DNA of 64,000 nt from an uncultured Pelagibacteraceae bacterium (GCA_902534465.1 CACAPU010000002.1:121930-185929); one strand, 5' to 3'. Numbered from the stretch's first letter, positions 1 through 8,494 are shown. Numbers and translations are program-made. Notes: a model not told the origin generated them from the letters alone.

Positions 1-479
1 ATTTCTTTATTGCCGTCACTTAATTCCAGATTAAAAAACTTCTTTGTCATATAAATTTCAAAAGCGTCAATTATGTTAGTATCTTCTTTTTTCGTTATTT
101 TTTTTTGCTCAAGAGACTGAAGCCTATATTTATAATTCTTTTTAAAATTTTTTGAAATTCCTTTCAGCATTTCCGAACCTAGCAACTCATATCTAACTTT
201 TTCTGAAAGCTTGTAAAGAGTTCTACAAGATGGATTTTTTGGAGTATTTTTGGCTAGTAATTTTTTGTCTGAAAACCTTTTTTTTAATGCTTCAGAGTCT
301 GTTTCGGCCCTTAATTTATTAAACTGATTTTTATCAGCAATATTATTTATTTCACCAACGCTATAGATTTTTTCATCCTTATTCTTATTTTTGTCAACTT
401 TATAATCATCCGAGATAACTCTATAAGTTGATTGTAGCGCTTGTTTAAATTTTTCTTTTATACTATCATCTTTATTCAT
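1..479 (-). CDS. cobT: CobT-like cobaltochelatase subunit, N-terminal part (cut by window edge)
   Basis: An open minus-strand frame starts with ATG at 479 and runs off the window at position 1, giving about 159 residues. The translation begins MNKDDSIKEKFKQALQST and contains a stretch resembling the CobT N-terminal region (LRAETDSEALKKRFSD, then a basic helical segment). The identity rests mainly on its position: the start codon overlaps the cobS stop by one base (TAATG), and cobS-cobT is a standard alphaproteobacterial pair. CobT with CobS and CobN forms the ATP-dependent cobaltochelatase; the C-terminal VWA/MIDAS domain of CobT would lie outside this window. No CobN is visible here. Fairly sure of the family, unsure of the substrate. 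Confidence 0.8.
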   Translation of the reverse strand, partial: MNKDDSIKEKFKQALQSTYRVISDDYKVDKNKNKDEKIYSVGEINNIADKNQFNKLRAETDSEALKKRFSDKKLLAKNTPKNPSCRTLYKLSEKVRYELLGSEMLKGISKNFKKNYKYRLQSLEQKKITKKEDTNIIDAFEIYMTKKFFNLELSDGNKE

Positions 480-1453
480 TAAACTTGAATATTAATCATT
501 GACTCTGGCAGTTCTTCACCAAAACATCTTTGATAATATTCAGCAATAGTATTTTTTTCTGCATCGTCGCATTTGTTTAAAAATGTAACTCTAAATGCAT
601 ATCCTATATCTTTGAAAATTTCTGAATTTTCAGCCCAATGCAAGACTGTTCTTGGACTCATTACTGTTGATATATCACCAGCCATAAATCCTTTTCTAGT
701 AAGTGAAGCTACTTTTATCATATTTGATACTTGTTCTTTCCCTTTAGAGTTGTTTAAATTTTTATTTTTACCTAGTATTATTTCCATCTCTTTATCTAAA
801 CTAAGATAGTTTAATGTGGACACAATATTCCATCTGTCCATTTGACCTTGATTTATTTGTTGAGTTCCATGATACAAACCTGTTGTATCACCTAGGCCTA
901 CAGTATTAGTTGTTGCAAAAAGTCTAAAAAACTTATTTTGTTTAATGACTTTATTTTTATCTAATAAAGTAAAACTTCCCTCTGACTCTAGTACTCTTTG
1001 AATAACAAACATTACATCTGGTCTTCCAGCATCATATTCGTCAAAAACTAATGCTACTGGGTTTTGAATTGACCAAGGAAGAATGCCCTCCTTAAATTCA
1101 GTTACCTGTTTACCTTCTTTTATCACGATGGAGTCTTTTCCTATTAAATCAATTCTGCTTACATGACTATCAAGATTAATTCTTATACAGGGCCAGTTTA
1201 ATCTAGCAGCTATCTGTTCAATGTGAGTTGATTTTCCCGTACCATGGTATCCTTGTATCAGAACTCTTTTATTAAAAGAGAAACCTGACAAAATAGCTAA
1301 TGTTGTGTCTTTATCAAACTTATATGTTTTATCTATCTCTGGTACATACTCACTTGGTTTAGAAAATGCATCTACTTCCATATCACTATCAATACCAAAG
1401 GTTTGTTTTATTGATAACTTAATATCTGGCGTACTGTTAATATTTGGCGTCAA
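479..1453 (-). CDS. cobS: CobS-like AAA+ ATPase (cobaltochelatase family)
   Basis: A 324-residue AAA+ ATPase. Walker A GYHGTGKST is at residues 68-76, Walker B ALVFDEYD near 134-141, and a sensor-1-like FATTNT near 179. The family is the MoxR/CobS type, which works with a VWA-domain partner such as CobT. Established role: the CobS-CobT complex powers cobalt insertion by CobN in aerobic B12 synthesis; related AAA+/VWA pairs act as chaperones elsewhere. The length matches CobS (about 330). The gene overlaps the upstream J-domain gene by 17 bp and runs into cobT through TAATG, so the three are probably one operon. SAR11 genomes are not known to make B12, so another role is plausible. Confidence 0.9.
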   Translation of the reverse strand: MTPNINSTPDIKLSIKQTFGIDSDMEVDAFSKPSEYVPEIDKTYKFDKDTTLAILSGFSFNKRVLIQGYHGTGKSTHIEQIAARLNWPCIRINLDSHVSRIDLIGKDSIVIKEGKQVTEFKEGILPWSIQNPVALVFDEYDAGRPDVMFVIQRVLESEGSFTLLDKNKVIKQNKFFRLFATTNTVGLGDTTGLYHGTQQINQGQMDRWNIVSTLNYLSLDKEMEIILGKNKNLNNSKGKEQVSNMIKVASLTRKGFMAGDISTVMSPRTVLHWAENSEIFKDIGYAFRVTFLNKCDDAEKNTIAEYYQRCFGEELPESMINIQV

Positions 1454-1970
1454 TTTTTTCCTTATATGTGTTTTTTAATTGAGTATAAGCTAAAGTTATT
1501 ACTTTTAGCTTGTCTTCAAATTTTTTATTTCCAGCATTCATATCAGGGTGAAATTTTTTGACAAGTTTTTTAAATTTTTCTTGCACTTTCTCCCATTTTA
1601 ATCCGACACTTAATCCCAATATATTAAAGGCTTTTATATCATTGTTATTAAATTTAAACTTATTCATATTATTAAAATCATTATTGAATTTAAACTTATC
1701 CATTTCATCTTTTAAAGCGTTACTCCACAAAACTTTAAAAAAATTGTCAGAGGAACTAAAGCTTTGTGTTGGTTTATGCCAAGTCATATCAGAACGTAAA
1801 AATTCAACTATTTGTTGATCACTCATACCTCTGAAATAGTTCCAGTTTTTATTAAATTCTTTTATATGATCTAAACATAATAATCTGTAATTTTTACTAT
1901 TATCTCTTTCTTTAGGTGCTTTATACAGGCCTTCGGCACTACAATTATTCCAATCACAAATATTTTTCAT
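1437..1970 (-). CDS. J-domain (DnaJ-like) protein with C-terminal J domain
   Basis: A 177-residue protein with a J domain at the C-terminus (about 115-177). The diagnostic HPD tripeptide is at 141-143 in KKFHPDMNAG. It is not a full DnaJ: there is no G/F region, zinc finger or substrate domain. The N-terminal part has Cys5 and Cys10 (CDWNNC) and Cys32, possibly a metal site. A low-complexity stretch around 91-109 repeats KFKFNN. J domains stimulate the ATPase of DnaK-type Hsp70. The gene overlaps cobS by 17 bp, so a chaperone link to the CobS/CobT AAA+ complex is an inference from operon position. Its start codon forms one end of a palindrome shared with bolA. Confidence 0.85.
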   Translation of the reverse strand: MKNICDWNNCSAEGLYKAPKERDNSKNYRLLCLDHIKEFNKNWNYFRGMSDQQIVEFLRSDMTWHKPTQSFSSSDNFFKVLWSNALKDEMDKFKFNNDFNNMNKFKFNNNDIKAFNILGLSVGLKWEKVQEKFKKLVKKFHPDMNAGNKKFEDKLKVITLAYTQLKNTYKEKIDAKY

Positions 1971-1993
1971 AGTATATAGTACTTTATACTATG
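1968..1993. promoter_or_regulatory. Near-perfect palindrome joining two divergent start codons
   Basis: The 26 bp from the minus-strand ATG of the J-domain gene to the plus-strand ATG of bolA read the same on both strands except at one symmetric pair. The arms CATAGTATA/TATACTATG flank an inner AGTACT. Only 20 bp separate the two start codons, and neither has a visible Shine-Dalgarno sequence. It may be an operator or a pair of overlapping -10-like elements, but symmetry alone does not establish function. Confidence 0.5.
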
Positions 1994-2251
1994 AAAATTA
2001 GTGAACTTATAAAAATTATCGAAAAAAAAATTTTGTCGCAGGATTGCATAACAAGTGTAAAGATAGAAGATAAGTCATTTCTACACAAAAATCATAAATC
2101 GAATGAAAAAGGAAAATTTCATATTTTGCTCCTAATTGAATCTGTTGAATTAAAAGAAAAGAATAAATTGTATTCAACAAGATTTATCTACAAAATTTTA
2201 GATAACGAATTAAAAAATAATATTCACTCTTTACAAATAAAATTAATTTAA
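1991..2251 (+). CDS. bolA: BolA family protein
   Basis: An 86-residue protein with the size and layout of the BolA/IbaG family: an N-terminal helix, a variable loop, then a HILLLIESVEL-type beta strand and a C-terminal strand. BolA proteins pair with monothiol glutaredoxins and take part in iron-sulfur or redox regulation; some bind DNA. The grxD-like partner is not in this window. The conserved family histidine appears to fall in GKFHILLL. The start is 20 bp from the divergent J-domain gene with no obvious ribosome binding site. The 3' end overlaps the convergent aroB by 9 bp. Confidence 0.78.
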   Translation: MKISELIKIIEKKILSQDCITSVKIEDKSFLHKNHKSNEKGKFHILLLIESVELKEKNKLYSTRFIYKILDNELKNNIHSLQIKLI

Positions 2252-3346
2252 ACTTTTTAAAATATATCTCTTTAAAATTAAAGGATTGATCTGAAAGTCT
2301 GTTTTTATTTTACCAAAATTTTTTATTAGTATTAAATTAATTTTTTCAGAATTATTTTTTTTATCACTTTTCATAAAATTTAAAATTTTATCAGTATCTT
2401 TTTTTTTAAAAAAATTATTTATTTTTGCTTTCATACCAATTCTATTTATATGGCTCATAATAATATTAAATTTATCTTTTGATAGAGTTCCACTCTGAAG
2501 ACTAAATTCCGCTGCACTTATTATACCTAAAATAACAGCTTCTCCATGATTTAATTTTTTAGAAAAACCTAACGTTGACTCATAAGCATGTGCAAATGTG
2601 TGACCCAAATTTAATACTTTCCTAAAATTTTTCTCATTTACATCTTTTTCCACTACAATTTTCTTTAAATTACATGCTTTTAAAATTGAGTTTTCAATAA
2701 AAGGTGATTTTAATTTTAAAATTTTTTCTAAGTTTTTATCTATATATACAAAACTTTTATAACTATCTATGATGCTACTTTTTAATATTTCAGCATATCC
2801 ACAAATAATTTCTCTTTTAGGTAAAGAATTTAAAATATTAATATCTGATACAACTAAGTCTGGTTGATAAAAACTACCAACTAAATTTTTTCCATATTTA
2901 TTATTAATGCCAGTTTTACCACCTATTGATGAGTCTACTTGTGAAAGTAAAGTTGTTGGAATATTTATAAATTTTAAACCTCTTTTAAAAGTGCTTGATG
3001 CGAATCCTACAATATCTCCAACTATTCCTCCACCAAAAGAAATAACACAATCTGATCTGTTAAATGTTTTTTCAAATAAAATTTTATGAATCTTTTGAAT
3101 CGTTATATTATTTTTAATTTTTTCCGATGGCACTAATTCAAATTTAAATATTTTTTTAGATTTGAGTTTTCCAAATAACTTTTTTTTAAACTCGCTTGGA
3201 ATATTCTTATCTATAACAACCAGACACTTTTCAAAAGTTATATTACTATCTTTTAAAATTTTATCTATTTTGTTTATTAAGTTTTTTCCAATATGAATTG
3301 AGTAATTTTTTGTATTTGTTCTTATATTTATTTTATTTATTTTCAT
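2243..3346 (-). CDS. aroB: 3-dehydroquinate synthase
   Basis: A 367-residue protein matching AroB in length and motifs: a glycine-rich NAD-binding segment SFGGGIVGDIVGF near 103-115, PTTLLSQVDSSIGGKTGIN in the substrate pocket, and metal-ligand motif LNLGHTFAHAYE. It converts DAHP to 3-dehydroquinate, the second step of the shikimate pathway, in the cytoplasm. It lies directly downstream of aroK with a 14-bp overlap, the common aroK-aroB pairing. Other shikimate-linked genes in the window are aroA and pheA. The C-terminal region is unusually Lys/Asn-rich, as are most proteins here. Confidence 0.96.
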   Translation of the reverse strand: MKINKINIRTNTKNYSIHIGKNLINKIDKILKDSNITFEKCLVVIDKNIPSEFKKKLFGKLKSKKIFKFELVPSEKIKNNITIQKIHKILFEKTFNRSDCVISFGGGIVGDIVGFASSTFKRGLKFINIPTTLLSQVDSSIGGKTGINNKYGKNLVGSFYQPDLVVSDINILNSLPKREIICGYAEILKSSIIDSYKSFVYIDKNLEKILKLKSPFIENSILKACNLKKIVVEKDVNEKNFRKVLNLGHTFAHAYESTLGFSKKLNHGEAVILGIISAAEFSLQSGTLSKDKFNIIMSHINRIGMKAKINNFFKKKDTDKILNFMKSDKKNNSEKINLILIKNFGKIKTDFQINPLILKRYILKSLN

Positions 3347-3845
3347 AAATATCTAATATCTTATTTATAATTTGAACTTTGTCTAATTTATCACAATTTA
3401 TTTTATAGTCTGACAACTCGTAAATTTTTGATCTTTCTTTTATTAAACTAATTATCTTATCTTTAGTGAGGTTCATCACCACTGGCCTTTTTTTACTTTT
3501 GTATATTCTTTTTATAATTGTTTCATTTTTCCAATTAAGCCAAAAAGATAAGCACGTTTTTTGACAGAATTTTCTTATTGATGAATTAATAAATCCTCCA
3601 CCTCCTAAGGAAATTACGTTATTTTCGGAATTGAGATATTTTAGAGAAATTTTTTCTTCAATTTTTCTAAAATAGTTTTCTCCGTTTTTTTTAAAAATAT
3701 CTGAAATACTTAATGACTCGACCTCCTCGATCTTTCGATCAATATCTACAAAACTGATATTTAATTTTTTTGATAAAATTTTACCTATAGAGGATTTTCC
3801 AGATCCCATCATCCCAATTAATACAATATTTTTTTTTGATTTCAT
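3333..3845 (-). CDS. aroK: Shikimate kinase
   Basis: A 170-residue P-loop kinase. Walker A GMMGSGKSSIG is near residues 11-21, the shikimate-binding acidic motif VDIDRKIEE follows, and the substrate-binding GGGGF loop lies near 79-83. A lid-like basic KSKKRPV is in the C-terminal half. It phosphorylates shikimate at the 3-OH using ATP. It is upstream of aroB and overlaps it, so the two are probably cotranscribed from a promoter near 3850-3900. The start codon sits in TTTCATGAGT, where ATG occurs on both strands. Confidence 0.95.
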   Translation of the reverse strand: MKSKKNIVLIGMMGSGKSSIGKILSKKLNISFVDIDRKIEEVESLSISDIFKKNGENYFRKIEEKISLKYLNSENNVISLGGGGFINSSIRKFCQKTCLSFWLNWKNETIIKRIYKSKKRPVVMNLTKDKIISLIKERSKIYELSDYKINCDKLDKVQIINKILDIYENK

Positions 3846-3900
3846 GAGTTTCTATATTGAAAAAACACAAATATGTCTTATTTTGAAATTATTAAATTAT

Positions 3901-4083
3901 ATGCAATTTACAAAAAACACAAGTAAAGGCAAATTCTTAAGTTTGGGCTTTGTTTTGAAAATTTTAATTGCCATTTTTATAATTATATTTGGCTTTATTT
4001 TAATTAATCAGATTAAATTGCCTGCACCAGTTAAACAAATTGAAAAAATCTTACCAAATGAAAATTTCAGAACAATTAAGTAA
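3901..4083 (+). CDS. Small single-pass membrane protein of unknown function
   Basis: A 60-residue ORF from the ATG at 3901 (an in-frame ATG at 3844 would add 19 residues and overlap the aroK start). After a short basic N-terminus (MQFTKNTSKGKF) there is one hydrophobic helix of about 20 residues (VLKILIAIFIIIFGFILI), then a tail containing KLPAPVKQIEKILPNE. I do not recognise the family. It overlaps the next gene, an exported protein, by 26 bp in another frame, so the two are probably translated from the same mRNA and may act together at the inner membrane. Its coding status is supported by this layout rather than by homology. Confidence 0.6.
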   Translation: MQFTKNTSKGKFLSLGFVLKILIAIFIIIFGFILINQIKLPAPVKQIEKILPNENFRTIK

Positions 4084-5794
4084 GATTTTAACTTTTATAT
4101 TTTTTATTTTGTTAGTTCAATCTGCTAAGGCGGAGGAAGTAAGAGAGATTTGGTCTGAAATAGAAAAAAAAGATATCTCCAATAATGAAAAAAAAAATAA
4201 TGATGATAGCACAAGTGTTGTAAATAAACTTGAAGGTGTCAAAGTAAATCTTTCTGATGAAAATATTCTAGTAGATCAAAATTTTGATAACTCTAATAGT
4301 TTGTTGTCTGGATTGTTTGACCCTGATGACAACGATTTGAAACTTGATATGTGGTCAAAAACAGATGGAATAGAAATTAAAAAGCAGCTTGAAAGAATAC
4401 AGTCTAAAAATTTGTCAAGTTTTTCTGAGAGATTAATGGATGTAGCATTATTAACAAACTCTTATATTCCAAATCAAAATCTTTCAGTGGATGAATTCGA
4501 AAGTTATACTGTTGATCATCTAATTAAAAAAAAAGATTTTAATTTAGTCGAGCAGTTCATACAAAAAAATTCATTAATAAAAGAAAAAGAAAGACTTACA
4601 AAACATGTTGCTGATTACTACTTGTCTTTAAACAAAATAGAAAACTCGTGCTCAGCCATTGATAGTTTAGGTATGATAACAGATGAATATTTAACATATT
4701 TTAAAATTTACTGTTTAATTAGTCAGGATAAAAAAAATGAGGCTCAATTGTTGTTTGATCTTAACTCTGAGGTAGACACTATGAATAATTTTTTTGTTCA
4801 AAAGTTTGAAGCACTAATGGGATATCAGGATGGAAATTATATATTGTCTGATGAAAATGTTCTTTTTTTTCATCTATCTCACAAAACTGATGAAAAGTTA
4901 ATATATTACCCAACAGAAGAGTCCAAAGAATTTATTTGGAAATATTTATCAAATTCGAATTTAATTAAAAATTTAAATGATTTTAATCTTAGTGACATTG
5001 AACAGGTAAAATTTTTAGAAAAAGCAACTAACGAAGATATTTTTGAAGAAAGGGATTTATTGAGTTTGTATAAAAAATTTCAATTTGAGATTGATGACTT
5101 AATTAATTATGAGAAAGCATCCAAAAATTTACCTGATTATGAGGAAAGAGCTCTATTGTATCAGAGGTTTTTACTTACAGATAATGTTGGAAAAAAACTT
5201 TTGTTGTTATCAAAATTGAACAGTTCTTTTGAAAAATCAAACCTCAAAAAATCATTTGATGATGAGTTATCTAAATTATTAAAGAAAATGGATAAAGATG
5301 AAATCCCCTCAAAATTTTCTTCTTTTTACCAAAATAATTTAATTACTAATGCAAACAAAAAAAATAAAATTAAGTTTAATGATGAAGTTTTTCATCAATC
5401 AAAAGTATTAAATTATTTTTTGAACAAGAATAGCTTAACTAAAACCCAAAAACTGACTGACAATTTATTGTTAAAAATGAAAAAAGATAAAGACTATTCT
5501 TTTGACTTTAAAGATATAGTTTTGTTACAATCACTTAGATCGGATGGAATTGAAATTGGTGAAATCGATGAACTCTCTCAATATAAACATGATTTAAATC
5601 CTGAATTAGATAAAATGATCGATAATAATGAGTCAGGTATGATATTATTAAAACTAGTTGAAATTATTGGTGAAAAAGAATTAAATGAATTAAATAGTCA
5701 ATCATTGAATTTTGTAATTGAAATTATGAATAGAACAAAATTAATTAGTTTGAGAAACGAACTATTGTTGGAAATTCTTCCATTAAAAGTTTAA
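4058..5794 (+). CDS. Large exported protein of unknown function
   Basis: A 578-residue protein from ATG 4058; a TTG 18 bp upstream is a poorer start because it places six extra residues before the signal peptide. The N-terminus (MKISEQLSKILTFIFFILLV, then QSAKA|EE) is a classical Sec signal peptide with an AxA cleavage site. The mature protein is acidic, Asp/Asn/Leu/Lys-rich, has no transmembrane segment, and looks mostly helical, possibly an alpha-solenoid. I see no catalytic motif. Cys residues are few (two in the segment ENSCSAIDS...IYCLIS). The neighbours are a small membrane protein and def; other alphaproteobacteria have poorly characterised periplasmic proteins near aroK/aroB. Function unknown. 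Confidence 0.75.
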   Translation: MKISEQLSKILTFIFFILLVQSAKAEEVREIWSEIEKKDISNNEKKNNDDSTSVVNKLEGVKVNLSDENILVDQNFDNSNSLLSGLFDPDDNDLKLDMWSKTDGIEIKKQLERIQSKNLSSFSERLMDVALLTNSYIPNQNLSVDEFESYTVDHLIKKKDFNLVEQFIQKNSLIKEKERLTKHVADYYLSLNKIENSCSAIDSLGMITDEYLTYFKIYCLISQDKKNEAQLLFDLNSEVDTMNNFFVQKFEALMGYQDGNYILSDENVLFFHLSHKTDEKLIYYPTEESKEFIWKYLSNSNLIKNLNDFNLSDIEQVKFLEKATNEDIFEERDLLSLYKKFQFEIDDLINYEKASKNLPDYEERALLYQRFLLTDNVGKKLLLLSKLNSSFEKSNLKKSFDDELSKLLKKMDKDEIPSKFSSFYQNNLITNANKKNKIKFNDEVFHQSKVLNYFLNKNSLTKTQKLTDNLLLKMKKDKDYSFDFKDIVLLQSLRSDGIEIGEIDELSQYKHDLNPELDKMIDNNESGMILLKLVEIIGEKELNELNSQSLNFVIEIMNRTKLISLRNELLLEILPLKV

Positions 5795-5809
5795 AATACT
5801 TTGTTTATC

Positions 5810-6331
5810 ATGACAATAAGAACTATTATAACTGAACCAAACGAGATTTTAAGACAAGTTTCAAAACCAGTGCTTAAAGTTGGTAATGAAGAAAGAAAGC
5901 TGATGGATGACATGTTGCAAACAATGTATGCAGCTAATGGCATTGGCTTAGCAGCAATTCAAATAGGAATTCCAAAAAGAATAATAGTTATGGACATTTC
6001 AAAGGATGGTAAAAAAAATCCACAGTTTTTTGTCAATCCAATAATAAAAAATAAAGACAAAGAAAAAACAACATATGAAGAGGGGTGTTTGTCTGTACCT
6101 AATTATTTTGCTGAAGTTGATAGACCTAAATATTGTGAGGTAGAATATTTAGATTACAATGGGGAGAATAAAATTTTAAAAGCTGATGGGCTTCTAGCAA
6201 CTTGTATACAACATGAAATGGATCATCTTGAAGGAGTACTCTTCATAGATTATTTATCTAAATTAAAAAAAACAATGATTGTCAAAAAATTATCAAAGAA
6301 AAAAAATAATCCTGATCGCATTATTGTTTAA
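5810..6331 (+). CDS. def: Peptide deformylase
   Basis: A 173-residue enzyme from ATG 5810 (an upstream TTG at 5801 is less likely). All three family motifs are present: GIGLAAIQ at 44-51, EGCLSVP at 91-97 with the metal Cys93, and QHEMDHLEG at 134-142 with both metal His and the catalytic Glu. It removes the N-formyl group from nascent proteins at the ribosome exit. It is followed with a TAATG overlap by fmt, which puts the formyl group on, the classic def-fmt pair, and then by truA. Confidence 0.97.
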   Translation: MTIRTIITEPNEILRQVSKPVLKVGNEERKLMDDMLQTMYAANGIGLAAIQIGIPKRIIVMDISKDGKKNPQFFVNPIIKNKDKEKTTYEEGCLSVPNYFAEVDRPKYCEVEYLDYNGENKILKADGLLATCIQHEMDHLEGVLFIDYLSKLKKTMIVKKLSKKKNNPDRIIV

Positions 6332-7251
6332 TGAGCAAAAAAATTGCTTTTATGGGCACACCCAGTATTTCGGGTCAAATATTAAAATCATTGTATCAAA
6401 ATGGTTTTAATATTGAAATTGTGTATACCCAGCCACCTGTTGCTTCAAATAGGGGACATAAACTCAATAAATCTCCTGTTCATATCATGGCTGAAATATT
6501 AAATATTCCAGTTAGAACTCCAGTAAAATTAGATAATCTTGAGGAAAAAAAATTTATAAAAAGTAAAAATATTGATCTAGGTATAGTTGTTGCATATGGC
6601 CAAATTTTAAAAAAAGATATCTTATCATTGCCAAAATTTGGATGGATAAACATCCATTATTCACTTCTGCCAAAATTGCGAGGTGCAGCTCCAATCCAAA
6701 GGGCCATTATGAATAATGAGAATTTAACAGGAATTTCAATCATGAAAATGGATGAGGGTTTAGACACAGGTCCAGTTTGCAATCAATATCCAATAAACAT
6801 ATTAGATAATGAAAATAGTGAGGATTTGTCTAAAAGATTGAGTAATTTAGCTTCTGAAAAGATTTTAGAAAATATTGATAATATTTTTGAAAATAGAGCT
6901 TCGTTTAAAGATCAAGATCATAGTCAATCATCATATGCAAAAAAAATCAAAAAAGAAGAGGGAAAAATTATTTGGCAAGAAAATAATAAAAAGATTATAG
7001 GAAAAATAAATGGTTTATATCCCAATCCTGGCGGATGGTTTGAGTTTCAAGGAGAAAGATATAAAATCCATAAAGCTGTATTATCAATTAACACTGGAAA
7101 AGCAGGCTACGTTTTGTCGGATAATTTAGAAATTGGTTGTGGAGAAAATTCTATTAAAATTATCGAAATTCAAAGACAAGGAAAAAAAGTCCAAAAAACT
7201 GGGGAGTTTTTGTTAGGGAGTCAAATTAAGAAGGGAACCAATTTAAATTAG
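6331..7251 (+). CDS. fmt: Methionyl-tRNA formyltransferase
   Basis: A 306-residue protein of normal length. The N-terminal formyltransferase fold starts with IAFMGTPSIS. The catalytic Asn and His lie in INIHYSLLPKLRGAAP (about 107-121), and the catalytic Asp in DEGLDTGPV (D145). The C-terminal OB-like tRNA-binding domain follows. It transfers the formyl group of 10-formyl-THF to initiator Met-tRNA. The start overlaps the def stop by one base and truA begins 2 bp after its end, indicating one transcript. Confidence 0.97.
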   Translation: MSKKIAFMGTPSISGQILKSLYQNGFNIEIVYTQPPVASNRGHKLNKSPVHIMAEILNIPVRTPVKLDNLEEKKFIKSKNIDLGIVVAYGQILKKDILSLPKFGWINIHYSLLPKLRGAAPIQRAIMNNENLTGISIMKMDEGLDTGPVCNQYPINILDNENSEDLSKRLSNLASEKILENIDNIFENRASFKDQDHSQSSYAKKIKKEEGKIIWQENNKKIIGKINGLYPNPGGWFEFQGERYKIHKAVLSINTGKAGYVLSDNLEIGCGENSIKIIEIQRQGKKVQKTGEFLLGSQIKKGTNLN

Positions 7252-7253
7252 GT

Positions 7254-7994
7254 ATGTTTCGTTATCAAATTTTAATTGAGTATGTCGGTAGCTCTTTTAT
7301 AGGATGGCAAGTTCAAAAAAAAGGCAAAACCATTCAAGGATTAATTCAAAAAAAGATTTCAAAACTTCTAGATCAAAAAATAATTGTTACTGGTTCAGGA
7401 AGAACAGATGCTGGAGTTCATGCTATTGAACAATCTGCACATTTTGACTGTATGAATAAAATTAAAAATCTGAAAAAGTTTTTAAATTCTATTAATTATT
7501 TTCTAAATAAAAATCAAATAGCTATTTTGAAAATTAAAAAACAAAATTTAAATTTTCACGCACGTTTTTCAGCAAAAGAAAGAGTATATAAGTATGTTAT
7601 TTATAATCAATCAACCAAGCCTATTATTCAAAATAATCGAGGATGGTTTGTTATAAAAAAACTTGATTTTGAAAGTATGAAGATGGGAGCAAAAAAATTA
7701 ATTGGAACTCATGATTTTTCGTCATTTAGAGCTTCAGGTTGTAATGCAAAAAGTCCTATTAAATTAATGAAATTAGTAAAAATAAAAAAATTAAAAAGTA
7801 AAATTGAATTTGAATTTAGATCACAATCATTTTTAAAACAGCAAGTAAGGTCAATGGTAGGTTGTTTGAAATTAATTGGAGAAAAAAAATGGTCTATTAA
7901 AAAATTTGTGAATGTTATAAAGTCAAGGAATAGAAAATTATGTGCACCTCCAGCACCTGCTGAGGGATTGTATTTAGTAAAAGTTAAATACTAA
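7254..7994 (+). CDS. truA: tRNA pseudouridine synthase A
   Basis: A 246-residue protein with the TruA active-site motif GSGRTDAGVHA, catalytic Asp52. Later conserved segments include NFHARFSAKERVYKYVI and KQQVRSMVGCL, followed by the typical APPAPAEGLYLVKVKY C-terminus. It makes pseudouridine at positions 38-40 of tRNA anticodon arms. It is the last gene of def-fmt-truA and overlaps the convergent SET-domain gene by 4 bp at the stop codons. Confidence 0.96.
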   Translation: MFRYQILIEYVGSSFIGWQVQKKGKTIQGLIQKKISKLLDQKIIVTGSGRTDAGVHAIEQSAHFDCMNKIKNLKKFLNSINYFLNKNQIAILKIKKQNLNFHARFSAKERVYKYVIYNQSTKPIIQNNRGWFVIKKLDFESMKMGAKKLIGTHDFSSFRASGCNAKSPIKLMKLVKIKKLKSKIEFEFRSQSFLKQQVRSMVGCLKLIGEKKWSIKKFVNVIKSRNRKLCAPPAPAEGLYLVKVKY

Positions 7995-8464
7995 TTTTTA
8001 TTATTACTCATTGCGAATTTTTTGTTAATTCTCCACCTAGACTCTGCTCTTACAATATAGCCACAACAATTTTTTGATTTACATTTACAAGGAAATTGCT
8101 TGAAATCTTTGTCGTAGCCAAAACCATAGTCACAAGTCAGTTCTTCACCTTTTTTTATATCTTTAATTGCTTTAACCCATATCTTAAGCCCTTTACCGTC
8201 ATAATCGCAATTATTTTCACAAGAATGATTTATTAGTCCAGCTGTATTCCATGGAAAGTCTCCATCAAGATCATATTTTTTATTTACAGTAAATAAATAT
8301 ATTGGTTTACTATTATCGTATTTATCAGACTCTTCTGTTTGTTTCTTTGTAATTAATTTTCCAATATAATCTATTATCTTCTCACCTTCTTTTATATCCC
8401 GTGAAGCGTAAAGTCCTTTACCTTTTTTATCTATATCCGACTTTTTAATTTTGTATGGTTTCAT
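7991..8464 (-). CDS. SET-domain protein (putative protein lysine methyltransferase)
   Basis: A 157-residue SET-domain protein. Motif KGKGLYA at 14-20 is the N-terminal SET motif for SAM binding. GLINHSCENNC at 76-86 corresponds to the knot motif (R/G-x-x-NHSC-x-x-N), and GEELTCDYG at 106-114 carries the catalytic Tyr region. A post-SET-like cysteine cluster CKCKSKNCCGYI at 126-137 completes the zinc-binding end. The family methylates lysines on proteins; bacterial members have been shown or proposed to act on ribosomal, histone-like or other proteins, but the target here is unknown. It lies just downstream of the HDAC-family gene on the same strand. Confidence 0.9.
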   Translation of the reverse strand: MKPYKIKKSDIDKKGKGLYASRDIKEGEKIIDYIGKLITKKQTEESDKYDNSKPIYLFTVNKKYDLDGDFPWNTAGLINHSCENNCDYDGKGLKIWVKAIKDIKKGEELTCDYGFGYDKDFKQFPCKCKSKNCCGYIVRAESRWRINKKFAMSNNKN

Positions 8465-8492
8465 ATTTCTTTAATATTAATTAAAAAGAAAT
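8465..8492. repeat. Inverted repeat between the HDAC-family and SET genes
   Basis: An 8-bp perfect inverted repeat, ATTTCTTT/AAAGAAAT, encloses a 12-nt A/T-only loop and fills most of the 30-bp gap. On the transcript it follows the HDAC-family stop and precedes the SET start codon. With only A:T pairs apart from one G:C, the hairpin would be weak. It could affect translation or transcript ends, or be chance in an A+T-rich genome. Confidence 0.3.
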
Positions 8493-8494
8493 TA

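Noticed and set aside
90..130. Poly-T and poly-A stretches as regulatory elements
   Set aside because: Such runs occur throughout this A+T-rich sequence and are mostly Lys or Phe codons.
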